Positions 8,354 to 17,814 are shown, counted from the first letter of the stretch. The stretch is DNA of 64,000 nt from Fructobacillus papyrifericola (GCF_018437235.1 NZ_JAAMFJ010000001.1:667439-731438), one strand, 5' to 3'. Notes: generated by a model from the letters alone, not told the origin. Made by a program: numbers and translations.

Positions 8354-9317
8354 TCGCCTCTCCAATCGTAATCCAGGCATCCCCTTCAGCTAGGTGCTGG
8401 CCAGCCCCGTTCAAGAAGGCCGCGACATCCATCACGGCCTTACCGGCCGGTTGTAAACGTTCCACTGCCAGTTGGCTGCCACCGGCCGCCGCCACATGCA
8501 GCTCCTTTTTGTTCTTAAGGGTGATTACACCCGGCTTGGCCGTCGTCTTTTCAGCCAAGGGACGAACCTTAACGAACTTAATCGACTGGCCATCAGAAAG
8601 TGCGTGGGCCGGATGGGTTGGGTAGAGACCACGAATGTGCCAATCCAACTCCTGGGCCGTTTCCTGGTCAAAGTGCAGTTGTTGCTGTTCACGGGCGATG
8701 TTTGGTGAAAAAGTCACTTCCTCTTCCACCTGTGGTTGGCCAGTTAATTTACCAGCAGCAATCTTTTCTAAGTTCTCGGTAACAAGGGGCACCGCTGCAT
8801 CCCCTAACTTAGTAAACATGGTTCCGACGTTGTCTTCTTCAGTAATCGGCACCTTTACCACGTCCAAAACGTCCCCGGCATCCATCTTCTTAACCATGTA
8901 CATCAAGGAAACACCGGTTTCTCGATCGCCATTCATGATGGCGTAGTGAACCGGCGCACCCCCACGGTACTTTGGTAGCAGGGAGGCGTGGGCGTTGACC
9001 GCCCCGTACTTGGCTGCCTCTAAAAGCTTCGTTGGCAGGAACTGACCAAAGGCAGCCGTCACGATAAAGTCCGGTGCTAAGTCAATGACTTTGGCCATTT
9101 CTTCTGAACCAGAAATCTTTTCCGGTTGCAAAACGGGCAGGCCGAGTTTCTGTGCCGCTTCTTTGACTGGACTAGCCTTCAGCTGACGCTTGCGGCCAAA
9201 GGGGCGGTCGGGTTGCGTCACAACGGCTAAAACATCAAAGCGGTCGTCTGCCGCCAGTGCTTGCAGCGTTGGAACGGCAAATTGTGGGGTTCCCATAAAG
9301 ACAATTGATAAGGTCAT
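8346..9317 (-). CDS. fmt: Methionyl-tRNA formyltransferase
   Basis: Formylates initiator Met-tRNA with 10-formyl-THF. Motifs HASLLPKYRGGAPVHYAIM and KKMDAGDVL are typical, and the 323-residue length is normal with the C-terminal tRNA-binding domain. The ATG is preceded by GAGG. It follows priA by 133 nt but is separated by a terminator and its own -10 box, so fmt-rsmB-stp-prkC is probably a transcription unit. Confidence 0.96.
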   Translation of the reverse strand: MTLSIVFMGTPQFAVPTLQALAADDRFDVLAVVTQPDRPFGRKRQLKASPVKEAAQKLGLPVLQPEKISGSEEMAKVIDLAPDFIVTAAFGQFLPTKLLEAAKYGAVNAHASLLPKYRGGAPVHYAIMNGDRETGVSLMYMVKKMDAGDVLDVVKVPITEEDNVGTMFTKLGDAAVPLVTENLEKIAAGKLTGQPQVEEEVTFSPNIAREQQQLHFDQETAQELDWHIRGLYPTHPAHALSDGQSIKFVKVRPLAEKTTAKPGVITLKNKKELHVAAAGGSQLAVERLQPAGKAVMDVAAFLNGAGQHLAEGDAWITIGEANA

Positions 9318-9362
9318 GCTTTTTTACCTCACTGTGCTTTCTAAAAAGAATAAGTTAATCCT

Positions 9363-9368
9363 ATTATA
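9363..9368 (-). promoter_or_regulatory. -10 box of fmt promoter
   Basis: TTTGCTATAATAGG on the minus strand, 45 nt before the fmt ATG and after the priA terminator. No convincing -35 box is seen. Confidence 0.6.
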
Positions 9369-9380
9369 GCAAAAAGAAAG

Positions 9381-9424
9381 AAAAGGCCCAAAGGCAAGCC
9401 AGCAAGCAAACCTTTGGGTCTTTT
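9381..9424 (-). terminator. Terminator of priA
   Basis: A 14-bp stem (9381-9394 with 9411-9424, one G-U pair) about 25 nt after the priA stop, followed by a T-rich stretch. Confidence 0.85.
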
Positions 9425-9450
9425 CAATCAAATCGATTTTCAAATCAATT

Positions 9451-11871
9451 CTACATAAAGGAAACGGGGTCCCGGCGTACTTCCAGGGCAAAGTCCTTGT
9501 CCGCCTTCTGTGACCGATCAACTAAATCGCGGAGCAGTTCATCGGCCTCGTTTGGGTCCTTCATTTTTAAAATCATCTGGAAGAAATAGCGCCCCTTCAA
9601 CTTGGCAATTGAATGGGGTGACGGTCCCAGCAGCAAGACGTCTTCAGGCAAGCGCTTCTTGAGCCAGGCGGCAATCTTGGCCGTTTGCAGGGCGACTTTA
9701 TTCTCGTCAATGGCCGAACACTGAATCTGCACCGTGTAGAAATAGGGTGGAAATTCAGCGGCATGGCGAATGGCCATTTCCTGCCGGTAAAAGCCCTCAT
9801 AGTCGTGCTTTTGGGCATACTTCAGGGCGTAGTGTTCGGGGTTATAGGTCTGAATCACAACCTCCCCCTGCCGTTCGGCCCGTCCGGCCCGACCCGCCAC
9901 CTGCGTCAGCAGTTGAAAAGTCTTCTCCGAGGCCCGAAAGTCCGGCAAGCCCAAGCCCGTATCGGCATTCAAGACGCCAACCAAGGTCACGTCAGGAAAG
10001 TCCAGCCCCTTGGCAACCATTTGTGTGCCCAAGAGAATCTGGGCCTTCTTTTGGCCAAAGTCGGCCAGGGCCTTCGCCATCGCCCCCTTCTTGCGCGTCG
10101 TGTCCTGATCCAGACGAATCACGGGATAGTCGGGCATGAGCGCGGCCAGTTCGGTTTCGACTTTTTCAGTACCGGTTCCGTAATAGCGGATGCGATTGGA
10201 GCCACAGGCCGGACAGGTTTGCGGAATCGCTTCCTGGTAGCCACAGTAGTGGCACTTTAGCGTCAGGCTGTCCATGTGCAGGGTCATCGCCAGGTTACAG
10301 TTTGGATCTCGCGGCACAAAGCCGCAGTCCCGGCACATCACAAAGGATGAGAAACCCCGGCGATTTAGCATCAACACCGCCTGCTCGCCACGGTCTAGGA
10401 CCGTCTGCAGCTTCTCCAAAAGTGGCTTTGAAAAATTGGTATCGCCACGGTCCAGCTGTTCTTGTCGCATATCGACCACTGACACTTCCGGCAAAGTCGC
10501 CTGCGGATTAGCCCGCTTTGAAAGCGAGAGCAAGTCATAGACCCCCTTTTGTGCCCGGGCCCGGCTCTCCAAGGAAGGCGTTGCCGAACCCAAAACAACT
10601 GGCGCCTGGTGGTAGGCAGCACGCCAGAGGGCCACGTCCCGGCCCGAATAATGGGGATTTTCACTTTGACTGTAGGAAGTCTCGTGCTCCTCATCAACAA
10701 TAATTAAGCCAAGCTTAGTCAATGGTGCAAAGACCGCCGAACGGGCACCGACCACCACTTGGACTTTCCCCTCGTGAATCCGCCGCCACTCATCGTAGCG
10801 CTCACCTGTCGACAGTCCCGAATGCAGGAGAGCAGTTTTCTCACCGAAACGGTCTTCCACCCGCCTTTGCATCTGCGGGGTCAAAGCGATTTCTGGGACC
10901 AAAAAGAGCACCTGCTCGCCCCGGTCGATGACCTTCTGGGCAGCCTGCAAATAAACCTCGGTCTTCCCAGAACCGGTGATGCCTTCAAGCAAGAACACCT
11001 TGTCCTCTTGCTCGTCAATGGCCTTCGTAATTTGATCGTAGGCCACTTTTTGTTCGGCGTTCAAAGTCTTGACCCCATCGGCCTTTCCGGAAGCAATGGA
11101 AGCCGGCCGCCGTTTCACCTCAACTTGAACCTTTTGTAAGATGCCCTTTTTAACCGCCGCGTTTAGAGTAGCCAGCGACACATCCAGTTGCTCCAGCCAT
11201 TCTTTTTTGGAAAAGACTTGACCGGGGTGGGCCTCAGCAAAGGCTAAAATAACCCGCTGTTGTTTGGCCCCCTTCGTCAAAGTCGCCCCGATGTTTGAGA
11301 GCTCATCTAAATCATCGTTTGTTTGGAAAGCCAGCTCCGTCTTCACCCGACCCTGGTTTTCAATCACACTTTCGACCTCTAGCAAGCCAGCCTGTTGAAG
11401 GCGGTTAATGGCCCGCCAACCCTTAGCGGAAAAGTCCTTGGTTTGCACCAGTCGTTCCTGCTGCCCGTCCAGGTAGTCGACCCGATCAGCATCCGATAGA
11501 CCAGCTAAGGCCGTCAAACGCTTCCGGTAGGAAACCTTTAGCGAAGTGGGCAGCATCAAGGCCAGAAAGGTCACCCAAAAAGAGAAGTTCTTTTCGGCCA
11601 AGTCATGGGCCAAGTCCAAAAGTTCAGCAGATAGAACCGGCCGGTCATCCAAGACCGTTAAAACGTCTTTGACTTGGTCAATGCTCAAGTCATCCGGCAG
11701 CTTATCCGTCAAGCCCACCACGTAGCCTAGAACAGAGCGGTGCCCGAAGGCAACCAGCACCCGAACGCCAGGCTGAACCTCTTCTTGCAGCTCCGTTGGC
11801 ACTACGTAAGTGTAGGGCCGGTTCGTTTGCTGGGTTGGAACATCGACAACGATTTCTGCATACTGGCTCAT
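9451..11871 (-). CDS. priA: Primosomal protein N' (replication restart helicase PriA)
   Basis: An 806-residue superfamily 2 helicase that reloads the replicative helicase at stalled forks. After the N-terminal DNA-binding region come Walker A GITGSGKTEVYL, the DEEH box (IIVDEEHETSYSQ), the zinc-binding cysteine array (CRDCGFVPRDPNC, CHYCGYQ, CPACGS) and GTGTEK/QVAGRAGR helicase motifs. AAAGGAGGAG precedes the ATG. A possible -35 TTGACG lies near 11940 but no good -10 was found. Confidence 0.97.
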   Translation of the reverse strand: MSQYAEIVVDVPTQQTNRPYTYVVPTELQEEVQPGVRVLVAFGHRSVLGYVVGLTDKLPDDLSIDQVKDVLTVLDDRPVLSAELLDLAHDLAEKNFSFWVTFLALMLPTSLKVSYRKRLTALAGLSDADRVDYLDGQQERLVQTKDFSAKGWRAINRLQQAGLLEVESVIENQGRVKTELAFQTNDDLDELSNIGATLTKGAKQQRVILAFAEAHPGQVFSKKEWLEQLDVSLATLNAAVKKGILQKVQVEVKRRPASIASGKADGVKTLNAEQKVAYDQITKAIDEQEDKVFLLEGITGSGKTEVYLQAAQKVIDRGEQVLFLVPEIALTPQMQRRVEDRFGEKTALLHSGLSTGERYDEWRRIHEGKVQVVVGARSAVFAPLTKLGLIIVDEEHETSYSQSENPHYSGRDVALWRAAYHQAPVVLGSATPSLESRARAQKGVYDLLSLSKRANPQATLPEVSVVDMRQEQLDRGDTNFSKPLLEKLQTVLDRGEQAVLMLNRRGFSSFVMCRDCGFVPRDPNCNLAMTLHMDSLTLKCHYCGYQEAIPQTCPACGSNRIRYYGTGTEKVETELAALMPDYPVIRLDQDTTRKKGAMAKALADFGQKKAQILLGTQMVAKGLDFPDVTLVGVLNADTGLGLPDFRASEKTFQLLTQVAGRAGRAERQGEVVIQTYNPEHYALKYAQKHDYEGFYRQEMAIRHAAEFPPYFYTVQIQCSAIDENKVALQTAKIAAWLKKRLPEDVLLLGPSPHSIAKLKGRYFFQMILKMKDPNEADELLRDLVDRSQKADKDFALEVRRDPVSFM

Positions 11872-11971
11872 CAGGCACTCCTCCTTTCAAATGATTGAAA
11901 ACCTCTGCGATTTTTTCTACAAAACTGGTCATTTTTAGCCGCGTCAAGCCCATTCAAGAGCACCTTGAAGC

Positions 11972-11998
11972 GAAAAGGACCCACCATGTAGTAGGTCC
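11972..11998 (-). terminator. Terminator of nadR
   Basis: GGACCTAC and GTGGGTCC pair around a 6-nt loop on the minus strand, followed by TTTTCGCTTC, right after the nadR stop codon. Confidence 0.75.
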
Positions 11999-12003
11999 AC
12001 TAA

Positions 12004-13119
12004 CTAGACTTTGGTCAGGTTAACTCCAACTCGTTCTTCAATGATTTCAAGGGCCTGCAAATAGCGGGCATAGTAACCGGCCGGGTCATCTGAGCCACCC
12101 TTTCGGTCCAGTGAAACGGCCTTGTCAGCAAAGCCGTATTCTTGGATAACCTGCCAGAGGTTTTCGTCAAAGCGCTTTGAATCCGCATCGTCGGCTCCGT
12201 TGGACACCGCCACTTCCGGCGGAATAACCAGAATCAAGTCCAGCTCTTCTTCCCCAATCGTATTATCAAAGAGGAATTGCAGCTTGGCCGCATCTTCCTG
12301 GTCCAGCCAGGAGCGGGTTTCGGCCATCGTGACCATGGCGTCCGTGTCAAAAAAGGTCAAGCCGTTGTTGGCCGGAGAATTAATTTCAGCCGAATTGGCA
12401 TCGTATTGGCCTTGAATAATGCGGGAATAGTCCTTTAAGAGCAATTCGGAATCAAAGACGTTGGACTCTTCTTGATAAGTCCGTGAAAATTCAACGGAAA
12501 AAGGCGAGTTCGACGTTCGAGCTAAGCGCCTAGTCAATGTCGATTTCCCCGTTTGGGGTGCACCCACAACCAGAATCTTCTTAGCAAAATGCCGGCGGAA
12601 AACACGGTTAATGTAATCCCAGTTGGCCAAGGGATTCTTACGCACGGCCGTGGCCGACACCTTCAAAATCGTCCGGTCCATCAAGGAAACGGACCAGTGG
12701 CCATCGTTTGGCAAGAGTTTTTCCAACATTTCTTTATAATCGGCCTCGCCGGTATACAAGGTAATGTGGGCCTCGGGATTCGTAATGTTGCGCTTAATGG
12801 TTGAAGTCAGGCGATCCGTCCACTCCTGCCAGCCATTTGGCATTTGGGGAATGTCGTCTTCGTTGATGTAGTCGACTTTGATACTTTCTTCATCGTTAAA
12901 GGCTTCGCGCAGGTAGCGGAAGCGTTTCTCAACCGGCAGTCCAATTTGGTCGCCGCGGTCCCCGGTGTAACCAGAGGTAATCACAACCACCCCATCGTTT
13001 AGGGCAGCGGCCTTATAAATTTCGGCTTGGTGCCCAATGTGCATGGGCGCCAGGGTACCGAAAAAGACACCGATTTTATCGCCCGTAAGGTTTTCTTTGA
13101 CTAAGTTTGCTTTAACCAT
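12004..13119 (-). CDS. nadR: NadR-like NMN adenylyltransferase / ribosylnicotinamide kinase
   Basis: A bifunctional NAD salvage enzyme of 371 residues. The N-terminal nucleotidyltransferase has GTLAPMHIGHQ (HxGH) and VSATAVRKNP (ISTxxxR-like). The C-terminal kinase has a P-loop, GAPQTGKSTLTRR, and an Asp-rich catalytic segment (FFDTDAMVT). There is no N-terminal repressor domain, unlike the enterobacterial NadR. NAD salvage fits the fastidious, redox-limited metabolism of this group. TAGGAG precedes the ATG; it is a single-gene unit. Confidence 0.93.
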   Translation of the reverse strand: MVKANLVKENLTGDKIGVFFGTLAPMHIGHQAEIYKAAALNDGVVVITSGYTGDRGDQIGLPVEKRFRYLREAFNDEESIKVDYINEDDIPQMPNGWQEWTDRLTSTIKRNITNPEAHITLYTGEADYKEMLEKLLPNDGHWSVSLMDRTILKVSATAVRKNPLANWDYINRVFRRHFAKKILVVGAPQTGKSTLTRRLARTSNSPFSVEFSRTYQEESNVFDSELLLKDYSRIIQGQYDANSAEINSPANNGLTFFDTDAMVTMAETRSWLDQEDAAKLQFLFDNTIGEEELDLILVIPPEVAVSNGADDADSKRFDENLWQVIQEYGFADKAVSLDRKGGSDDPAGYYARYLQALEIIEERVGVNLTKV

Positions 13120-13163
13120 TTTCTCCTACCGAATTGACATGCTTTTCTGATGCAAGTAGTCCT

Positions 13164-13169
13164 ATTATA
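13164..13169 (-). promoter_or_regulatory. -10 box of nadR promoter
   Basis: GATATAATAGG on the minus strand 45 nt upstream of the nadR ATG; the -35 region (TTCTTT at 17 nt) is weak. Confidence 0.5.
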
Positions 13170-13275
13170 TCAAAGATGACTGCCCGAAAGAAAAGTCCCT
13201 TCCCCCAGTCCAGCTCGAACACCCTTCTCAATCAAAGTCTTTTTACGCCGTCACGTATTAATACGTTTCAAACAG

Positions 13276-13306
13276 AAAAAAAGCTACTCAGATTGAGTAA
13301 CTTTTT
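13276..13306 (-). terminator. Terminator after the DUF4097 gene
   Basis: AAAAAGTTACTCA and TGAGTAGCTTTTT pair around ATC on the minus strand and are followed by T residues. The rest of the 211-nt gap between this gene and nadR holds only the nadR promoter. Confidence 0.82.
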
Positions 13307-13330
13307 ATTTTTAGGCCAGCAGCCCATCGT

Positions 13331-14038
13331 TTAGGTCAGTGAAATGTCCCCGTTCAGGTTATTGAAGGCCATCGTTGCCTCGGCAGCGGGAACGTTTTGG
13401 TAATTCTTGGTCACGTTGATATCACCAAAATGGCTGTAGGTCTTCAACTTTGGCAGCGTTGACGACTGGACCCGAATATCGCCATTGCGATCACTAACGA
13501 GACCAGCACTGTTGACTTTGACTTCCGATAGCGTGATATCGCCGTTCACGTTAACCAAAACCAGTTGATCAACATGACTCTTTTGCACCTGCAAATCGCC
13601 GTTCAAATTCGCCAGGCTGACTTTCTGCAAGGTTACCTTTTCGGGAAGGGTCACCGTGATATGGTGGCGCTTACCATTTTTAATTCCGATGGTCCAACCG
13701 TTGCGTTCATCCCCGGTGACTTTGACAAAGCCATCGGTTGCAGAAACCGTAATATAGTTCTTTTCGGCTCGGTCGGCCGAAATGGCAAAGCGATCACCGG
13801 TCTTAACGGTCACATCGGCATCCTTCACCGACAGATCGAGCTGGGTCACGTTTTGCTTGCCAGAAGTAATTTGGTCCGGCGTTAAATCAACTTCTCCCTT
13901 ATCGTCTGCGTCAGACAGATAAACCGGTCCGTTGTTCCAGTAAATTTGGCCCGGAAAGCCATCCACTACAAAAGTCGTCACCATGAGGAGACCACCCAGG
14001 CAGATCAAGACAAGGCCAATCCAAATTTTCTTATTCAT
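13331..14038 (-). CDS. DUF4097 family membrane-anchored beta-helix protein (LiaG-like)
   Basis: 235 residues: a short cytoplasmic start, one hydrophobic segment (WIGLVLICLGGLLMVTTFVV, residues 5-24) and an extracellular repeat region rich in NGDI/NGDL turns, as in the right-handed beta-helix DUF4097 proteins such as LiaG. These often sit with HAAS/DUF1700 proteins and two-component or PadR regulators in envelope stress modules. Here no regulator is adjacent. The start overlaps the end of the upstream HAAS gene by 8 nt, so they are coupled. Ligand and exact function unknown. Confidence 0.85.
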   Translation of the reverse strand: MNKKIWIGLVLICLGGLLMVTTFVVDGFPGQIYWNNGPVYLSDADDKGEVDLTPDQITSGKQNVTQLDLSVKDADVTVKTGDRFAISADRAEKNYITVSATDGFVKVTGDERNGWTIGIKNGKRHHITVTLPEKVTLQKVSLANLNGDLQVQKSHVDQLVLVNVNGDITLSEVKVNSAGLVSDRNGDIRVQSSTLPKLKTYSHFGDINVTKNYQNVPAAEATMAFNNLNGDISLT

Positions 14039-14591
14039 TGCCCCGTCCCCCTCGTACGATTCGAAGAACTGTTTGAAAGAGTTGGCGGCTCCAGTCAGCA
14101 GACTTCATCGATAACAAAGTCGCCATCGGCGACCAAACCAAAACCAAGCCCAAAAACAAGAGGGCCAAGCCGATGTAAAAGGAACCACCAAAGAGGGATT
14201 GAGGAATAACCACGGCGCCGGCAATGCCGACAAAGGCCGCAACAAAGATGAAGGCCACCATGATCAGCCAAGAAATCAGCGTTGGCAGCCAAAGGATGAC
14301 CAAAACGACCAGGGCCATCAAAAAAGCCAAGGGCGCCTTTAAAAAGACAGCTCCCTTCGATTTCTCCTTTGGCGATGGCTCAGACGGAACACGCTGGTCA
14401 GCTGCACTTTCCAGTCCAGCCTGCTTACGAACCTTTTCAGCCAAGTCCCTAGGCTCACCCAAGGTCATTTGTGCTGACCAATCGTCTAAATGGTGCTTCT
14501 TCATATAATTGGCATAATGGTCCAACCATTTTGCCTGCTCGTTTTTTGGCAGGTCCTTTAAGGCCTGTTCGAGCTCGTTTAAATACGTCAT
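14031..14591 (-). CDS. HAAS/DUF1700 domain membrane protein
   Basis: The N-terminal 60 residues (MTYLNELEQALKDLPKNEQA and a GEPRDLAEKV segment) form the HAAS signalling helical domain. Three hydrophobic segments follow: about 80-104, 105-125 and 128-155. The C-terminus is basic. Family members relay envelope-stress signals together with DUF4097 proteins. A GGGAG sits before the ATG. It heads a two-gene unit with a 165-nt leader. Confidence 0.85.
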   Translation of the reverse strand: MTYLNELEQALKDLPKNEQAKWLDHYANYMKKHHLDDWSAQMTLGEPRDLAEKVRKQAGLESAADQRVPSEPSPKEKSKGAVFLKAPLAFLMALVVLVILWLPTLISWLIMVAFIFVAAFVGIAGAVVIPQSLFGGSFYIGLALLFLGLVLVWSPMATLLSMKSADWSRQLFQTVLRIVRGGRGNE

Positions 14592-14749
14592 GTGATTCTC
14601 CCGGCAGTCGATAGGCGCCTTCTGCAGTCTTTTGATTCAATCAAGACCAACCGAAAGAAGCCATTGCCGTCTAGGAATTTGGTTTTAGGCAAAGACTGCT
14701 TTCTAACCATCAACGGTCAGTAAAAGCAGCGCTAACATGGGCCCTTCCC
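14592..14749 (-). promoter_or_regulatory. 5' untranslated leader of the HAAS-DUF4097 unit
   Basis: About 160 nt between the promoter and the ATG. No known riboswitch is recognised. A perfect 9-bp complement (14624-14632 with 14691-14699, GCAGTCTTT) encloses 58 nt, and a short TTGATTGAATCAA palindrome lies next to it, so it may fold. Confidence 0.4.
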
Positions 14750-14755
14750 ATATCC

Positions 14756-14783
14756 ATTATAGGTTATCAACTGGTGAGAACAA
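14756..14783 (-). promoter_or_regulatory. Promoter of the HAAS-DUF4097 unit
   Basis: On the minus strand TTGTTC (14778-14783), 16 nt, TATAAT (14756-14761). Confidence 0.65.
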
Positions 14784-14803
14784 AATCTTTTCTAAAAAAG
14801 CCA

Positions 14804-14832
14804 ATAAAAAAGTCCCCACTGTGAGCGGAGAC
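14804..14832 (-). terminator. Terminator of msrA-msrB
   Basis: GTCTCC pairs with GGGGAC on the minus strand, followed by TTTTTTATT, eleven nt after the msrB stop. The rplS terminator at 33836 is almost the same sequence. Confidence 0.78.
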
Positions 14833-14842
14833 AGGAGAATTA

Positions 14843-15280
14843 TTATTTAAAAAGTGACAGGTACTTGCCGTAGCCTTCCTTTTCCATGTCTTCCTTTGGC
14901 ACAAAGCGCAGGGAAGCGGAATTGATGCAGTAACGCAAGCCCCCCTTATCCTTTGGCCCGTCAGGAAAGACGTGGCCCAAGTGGGAATCGGCATCGCGTG
15001 AACGAACTTCTGTCCGCGTCATGCCAAAGGAGTGGTCGGTGTTTTCTTGCAAGTCCGCATCGTCAATTCCCTTGGTAAAGGCCGGCCAACCGCAACCAGA
15101 ATCGTACTTGTCGGTTGAAGAGAAGAGCGGTTCACCGGAAACGACGTCCACGAAGATGCCGTCGTCCCACCACTGGTCATATTTACCAGTAAATGGCCGT
15201 TCCGTTCCGGCGTTTTGGGTCACTTCATATTGTTCAGGCGTCAAACGCGCCTTCAATTCTTCTTTACTTTCCTTTGTCAT
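14843..15280 (-). CDS. msrB: Peptide methionine (R)-S-oxide reductase
   Basis: 145 residues. Reduces the R-diastereomer of methionine sulfoxide in proteins. Motifs: [35 protein letters not shown] and the catalytic Cys in [13 protein letters not shown]. The two CxxC zinc pairs of some MsrB proteins are absent. Its start overlaps the msrA stop (ATGA-type), so the two enzymes are coupled and cover both sulfoxide stereoisomers; thioredoxin is the likely reductant. Confidence 0.96.
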   Translation of the reverse strand: MTKESKEELKARLTPEQYEVTQNAGTERPFTGKYDQWWDDGIFVDVVSGEPLFSSTDKYDSGCGWPAFTKGIDDADLQENTDHSFGMTRTEVRSRDADSHLGHVFPDGPKDKGGLRYCINSASLRFVPKEDMEKEGYGKYLSLFK

Positions 15281-15804
15281 TTTGCCTTATCCTCCCAATA
15301 CTGTGCCTGGTAACGCTTGCGTGGCGCCATCATCATGGCTTCACGCAAGGGATCCTTCTTATAAAAGTCCTGGTGGTACTCTTCGGCTTCATAGAAAGGC
15401 TTAGCGTCTTCAATCGTTGTCACGATTGGTCGGTCAAAACGACCGGAAGCCGCCAATTCCTTCTTGGATTCTTCGGCCACCTGGCGTTGCTCGGGTGAGT
15501 TCACGAAGATCACCGGACGGTAAGTGTCGCCACGGTCGGCAAACTGACCAGTGGCATCCGTTGGATCAGCCACTTGCCAGTAGAGATCAACGAGTTCCTT
15601 ATAGGAAATCACCTCTGGATCAAACCAGATTTTAACGGCTTCGGTATGACCGGTCGTGTGCGAGCACACTTCTTCATAAGTTGGGTTTGCCACGTGGCCG
15701 CCAGTGTAGCCAGAACGGACCTTCTTGATTCCAGGAAGGGAATCAAAGGGTTCCACCATGCACCAGAAACATCCACCTGCAAAAATTGCTGTATCTTCTG
15801 CCAT
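15277..15804 (-). CDS. msrA: Peptide methionine (S)-S-oxide reductase
   Basis: 175 residues with the catalytic motif GGCFWCM near the N-terminus (Cys in GCFWC) and [22 protein letters not shown]. Repairs oxidised methionine using thioredoxin. The AGGAGG ribosome-binding site lies inside the descending arm of a near-perfect hairpin (15807-15846) that also contains the -10 box of its own promoter, so translation from read-through mRNA should be blocked while mRNA started here should be free. Confidence 0.96.
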   Translation of the reverse strand: MAEDTAIFAGGCFWCMVEPFDSLPGIKKVRSGYTGGHVANPTYEEVCSHTTGHTEAVKIWFDPEVISYKELVDLYWQVADPTDATGQFADRGDTYRPVIFVNSPEQRQVAEESKKELAASGRFDRPIVTTIEDAKPFYEAEEYHQDFYKKDPLREAMMMAPRKRYQAQYWEDKAK

Positions 15805-15806
15805 GT

Positions 15807-15853
15807 AAAAGACCTCCTAAGTACTATTGTACTCAGGAGGTCTTTTTCGTCAA
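15807..15853 (-). promoter_or_regulatory. msrA promoter embedded in an RBS-sequestering hairpin
   Basis: Minus strand: TTGACG (15848-15853), 16-nt spacer, TACAAT (15826-15831). The spacer and -10 box form the left arm and loop of an 18-bp stem (15829-15846 pairing with 15807-15824, one G-U, AATA loop) whose right arm is the AGGAGG of msrA. On the plus strand the stem is followed by TCG after four T, so it is at best a weak terminator there. Confidence 0.7.
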
Positions 15854-15907
15854 TGGTCTAGTTGAAATTTATTCCAAAGCAAGAACTCGTTAATAAAATT
15901 AGAAAGA

Positions 15908-16492
15908 TTAGATTTTACTCTCAATCCAGTCCCAAACTTCGTCTTTACCGGATTTCGTTACCGATGAAAAGAAACAAAAGTCTGAATTCTCCCCATCGTA
16001 TTCCACTGCTTTTTTGATGATCGACTCTGATTGGTTTAGTTTTCCACGAGCAATCTTATCGGCCTTGGTAGCCACAAGCAAAATCGGAATGTTGTAGTAG
16101 TTTAACCACTGGTACATCATGATGTCTTCTTCGCTTGGCTTATGCCTTGCATCAACCAAAGAAATCACCCCACGCAACTGCTTTCGTGACGTAATGTAAG
16201 TCTCGATCATTTGGCCAAAGGCTTCCCGTTTCTTCTTGGAAACCTTGGCATAACCATAACCAGGAACATCAACGAAGTACAGGGAATCCTCAACAGCGTA
16301 GAAGTTCAAAGTCTGCGTCTTACCAGGCTGACCCGAAGTCCGGGCAAAGTTTTTCCGGTTGATCAGCGTGTTGGTCAAAGAAGACTTGCCGACGTTTGAA
16401 CGGCCAACGAGGGCAAATTCTGGCCGGCCATCTTCCGGATACTGACTTGGCGACACGGCCGACATGACCATTTCAACGTTATGAACGTCCAT
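15908..16492 (-). CDS. engB: Ribosome biogenesis GTP-binding protein EngB/YsxC
   Basis: A 194-residue TRAFAC GTPase for 50S assembly. G1 [11 protein letters not shown]2 region [16 protein letters not shown]3 [11 protein letters not shown]4 TKADK. The start is three nt from the end of clpX, the standard clpX-engB operon. The AT-rich 103 nt before msrA contain no further gene. Confidence 0.96.
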   Translation of the reverse strand: MDVHNVEMVMSAVSPSQYPEDGRPEFALVGRSNVGKSSLTNTLINRKNFARTSGQPGKTQTLNFYAVEDSLYFVDVPGYGYAKVSKKKREAFGQMIETYITSRKQLRGVISLVDARHKPSEEDIMMYQWLNYYNIPILLVATKADKIARGKLNQSESIIKKAVEYDGENSDFCFFSSVTKSGKDEVWDWIESKI

Positions 16493-16494
16493 CT

Positions 16495-17745
16495 TTAGTC
16501 CTTCTCTTTCGTCTTTAAGACCATCTTTGGTTCTTTACCGGATTCAACGGCGGCCTTTGTGATGATGACTTTTGAAACGTCATCGCGTGACGGAATTTCG
16601 TACATGACATCCTTCATCACGTTTTCAATAATCGAACGTAAGCCACGGGCCCCCGTTCCACGGGAAATGGCCAAGTCCGCCATCGCCTTCAAGGCCGCTG
16701 GCTGGAATTCCAGGTCAACCTGATCAAGACCAAGCAAGGCCTTATACTGTTTGACCAAGGCGTTTTTTGGCTGCGTTAGAATGTGGGTCAAGTCCTCAAC
16801 CGTCAGCTCGTCCAAGACTGTGATGATTGGCAAGCGACCAATAAATTCTGGAATCAAGCCAAACTTTGACAGGTCTTCAGGCTCCACGTTTTGCAGGATA
16901 TTGTCTTTACTCAAAGCTTCAGCGTTATCAGAAGAGGCGGAACCGAAGCCAATCACACGCTTTCCCAAACGTTCCTTAATGATGGTGTCCAAACCAGCAA
17001 AGGCCCCACCAACGATAAAGAGGATGTTGGTCGTATCGACTTGAATCAACTCCTGGTTAGGGTGCTTACGACCACCCTGTGGTGGCACGGAGGCAACTGT
17101 GCCTTCAAGCATCTTCAAGAGGGCCTGCTGAACTCCTTCCCCGGAAACATCTCGGGTAATCGAGACGTTTTCAGACTTTTTAGCGATCTTATCGATTTCA
17201 TCGACGTAAATAATACCGCGTTCCGCTGATTCGACGTCAAAATTAGCGGCTTGCAACAACTTCAAGAGAATGTTCTCCACGTCTTCACCGACGTAGCCAG
17301 CCTCCGTCAAAGTCGTCGCATCGGCAATGGCAAAGGGCACCTGGAGGATTTTTGCCAGCGACTGGGCCAAGTATGTCTTTCCCGAACCGGTTGGTCCAAG
17401 CAAGGCAATGTTTGACTTTTGCAGCTCCACATCCGTTGTCTTCAAGGCGTTTTCGTTAACACGCTTGTAGTGGTTGTAAACCGCAACGGCCAAAGTCTTC
17501 TTCGCGTCTTCTTGTCCGATCACATAATCACCGAGTGATTCCACGATTTCCTTTGGGGTTGGCAAGTCGATTTGCTCGTCCTTGGCTTCGACCGCCAATT
17601 CCTCTTTAATAATTTGTTCGGCCAGGTCCGTGCATTCGTTACAAATGTACAAACCGTCAGGACCAGCAACTAACTTCTTAACCTCGTCAGCACCCTTTCC
17701 ACAAAAAGAGCAGTGCACCATTGGTTCTTGATTTTGCTCAGCCAT
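16495..17745 (-). CDS. clpX: ATP-dependent protease ATP-binding subunit ClpX
   Basis: 416 residues. Unfolds substrates for ClpP. N-terminal C4 zinc-binding domain ([10 protein letters not shown]...[10 protein letters not shown]), Walker [13 protein letters not shown], Walker [10 protein letters not shown], the [13 protein letters not shown] segment, and the ClpP-contact loop VIGFG. AAAGGA precedes the ATG. The 102-nt gap to tig holds the tig terminator; no clean promoter was recognised for clpX. Confidence 0.97.
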   Translation of the reverse strand: MAEQNQEPMVHCSFCGKGADEVKKLVAGPDGLYICNECTDLAEQIIKEELAVEAKDEQIDLPTPKEIVESLGDYVIGQEDAKKTLAVAVYNHYKRVNENALKTTDVELQKSNIALLGPTGSGKTYLAQSLAKILQVPFAIADATTLTEAGYVGEDVENILLKLLQAANFDVESAERGIIYVDEIDKIAKKSENVSITRDVSGEGVQQALLKMLEGTVASVPPQGGRKHPNQELIQVDTTNILFIVGGAFAGLDTIIKERLGKRVIGFGSASSDNAEALSKDNILQNVEPEDLSKFGLIPEFIGRLPIITVLDELTVEDLTHILTQPKNALVKQYKALLGLDQVDLEFQPAALKAMADLAISRGTGARGLRSIIENVMKDVMYEIPSRDDVSKVIITKAAVESGKEPKMVLKTKEKD

Positions 17746-17814
17746 AAGCCGTCCTTTCTATTGATGATCTGTCAAACCACTAAGCGGTCTAACGATTCGT
17801 CAAAGTCCTTCTAA

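Noticed and set aside
9324..9521. 65-codon minus-strand ORF at the priA end
   Set aside because: It overlaps the priA coding region in another frame and the terminator, and has no ribosome-binding site.
17746..17814. TTTGACG and TTTGACA before clpX as a CtsR operator
   Set aside because: CtsR needs two heptads three nt apart; these are about 26 nt apart.
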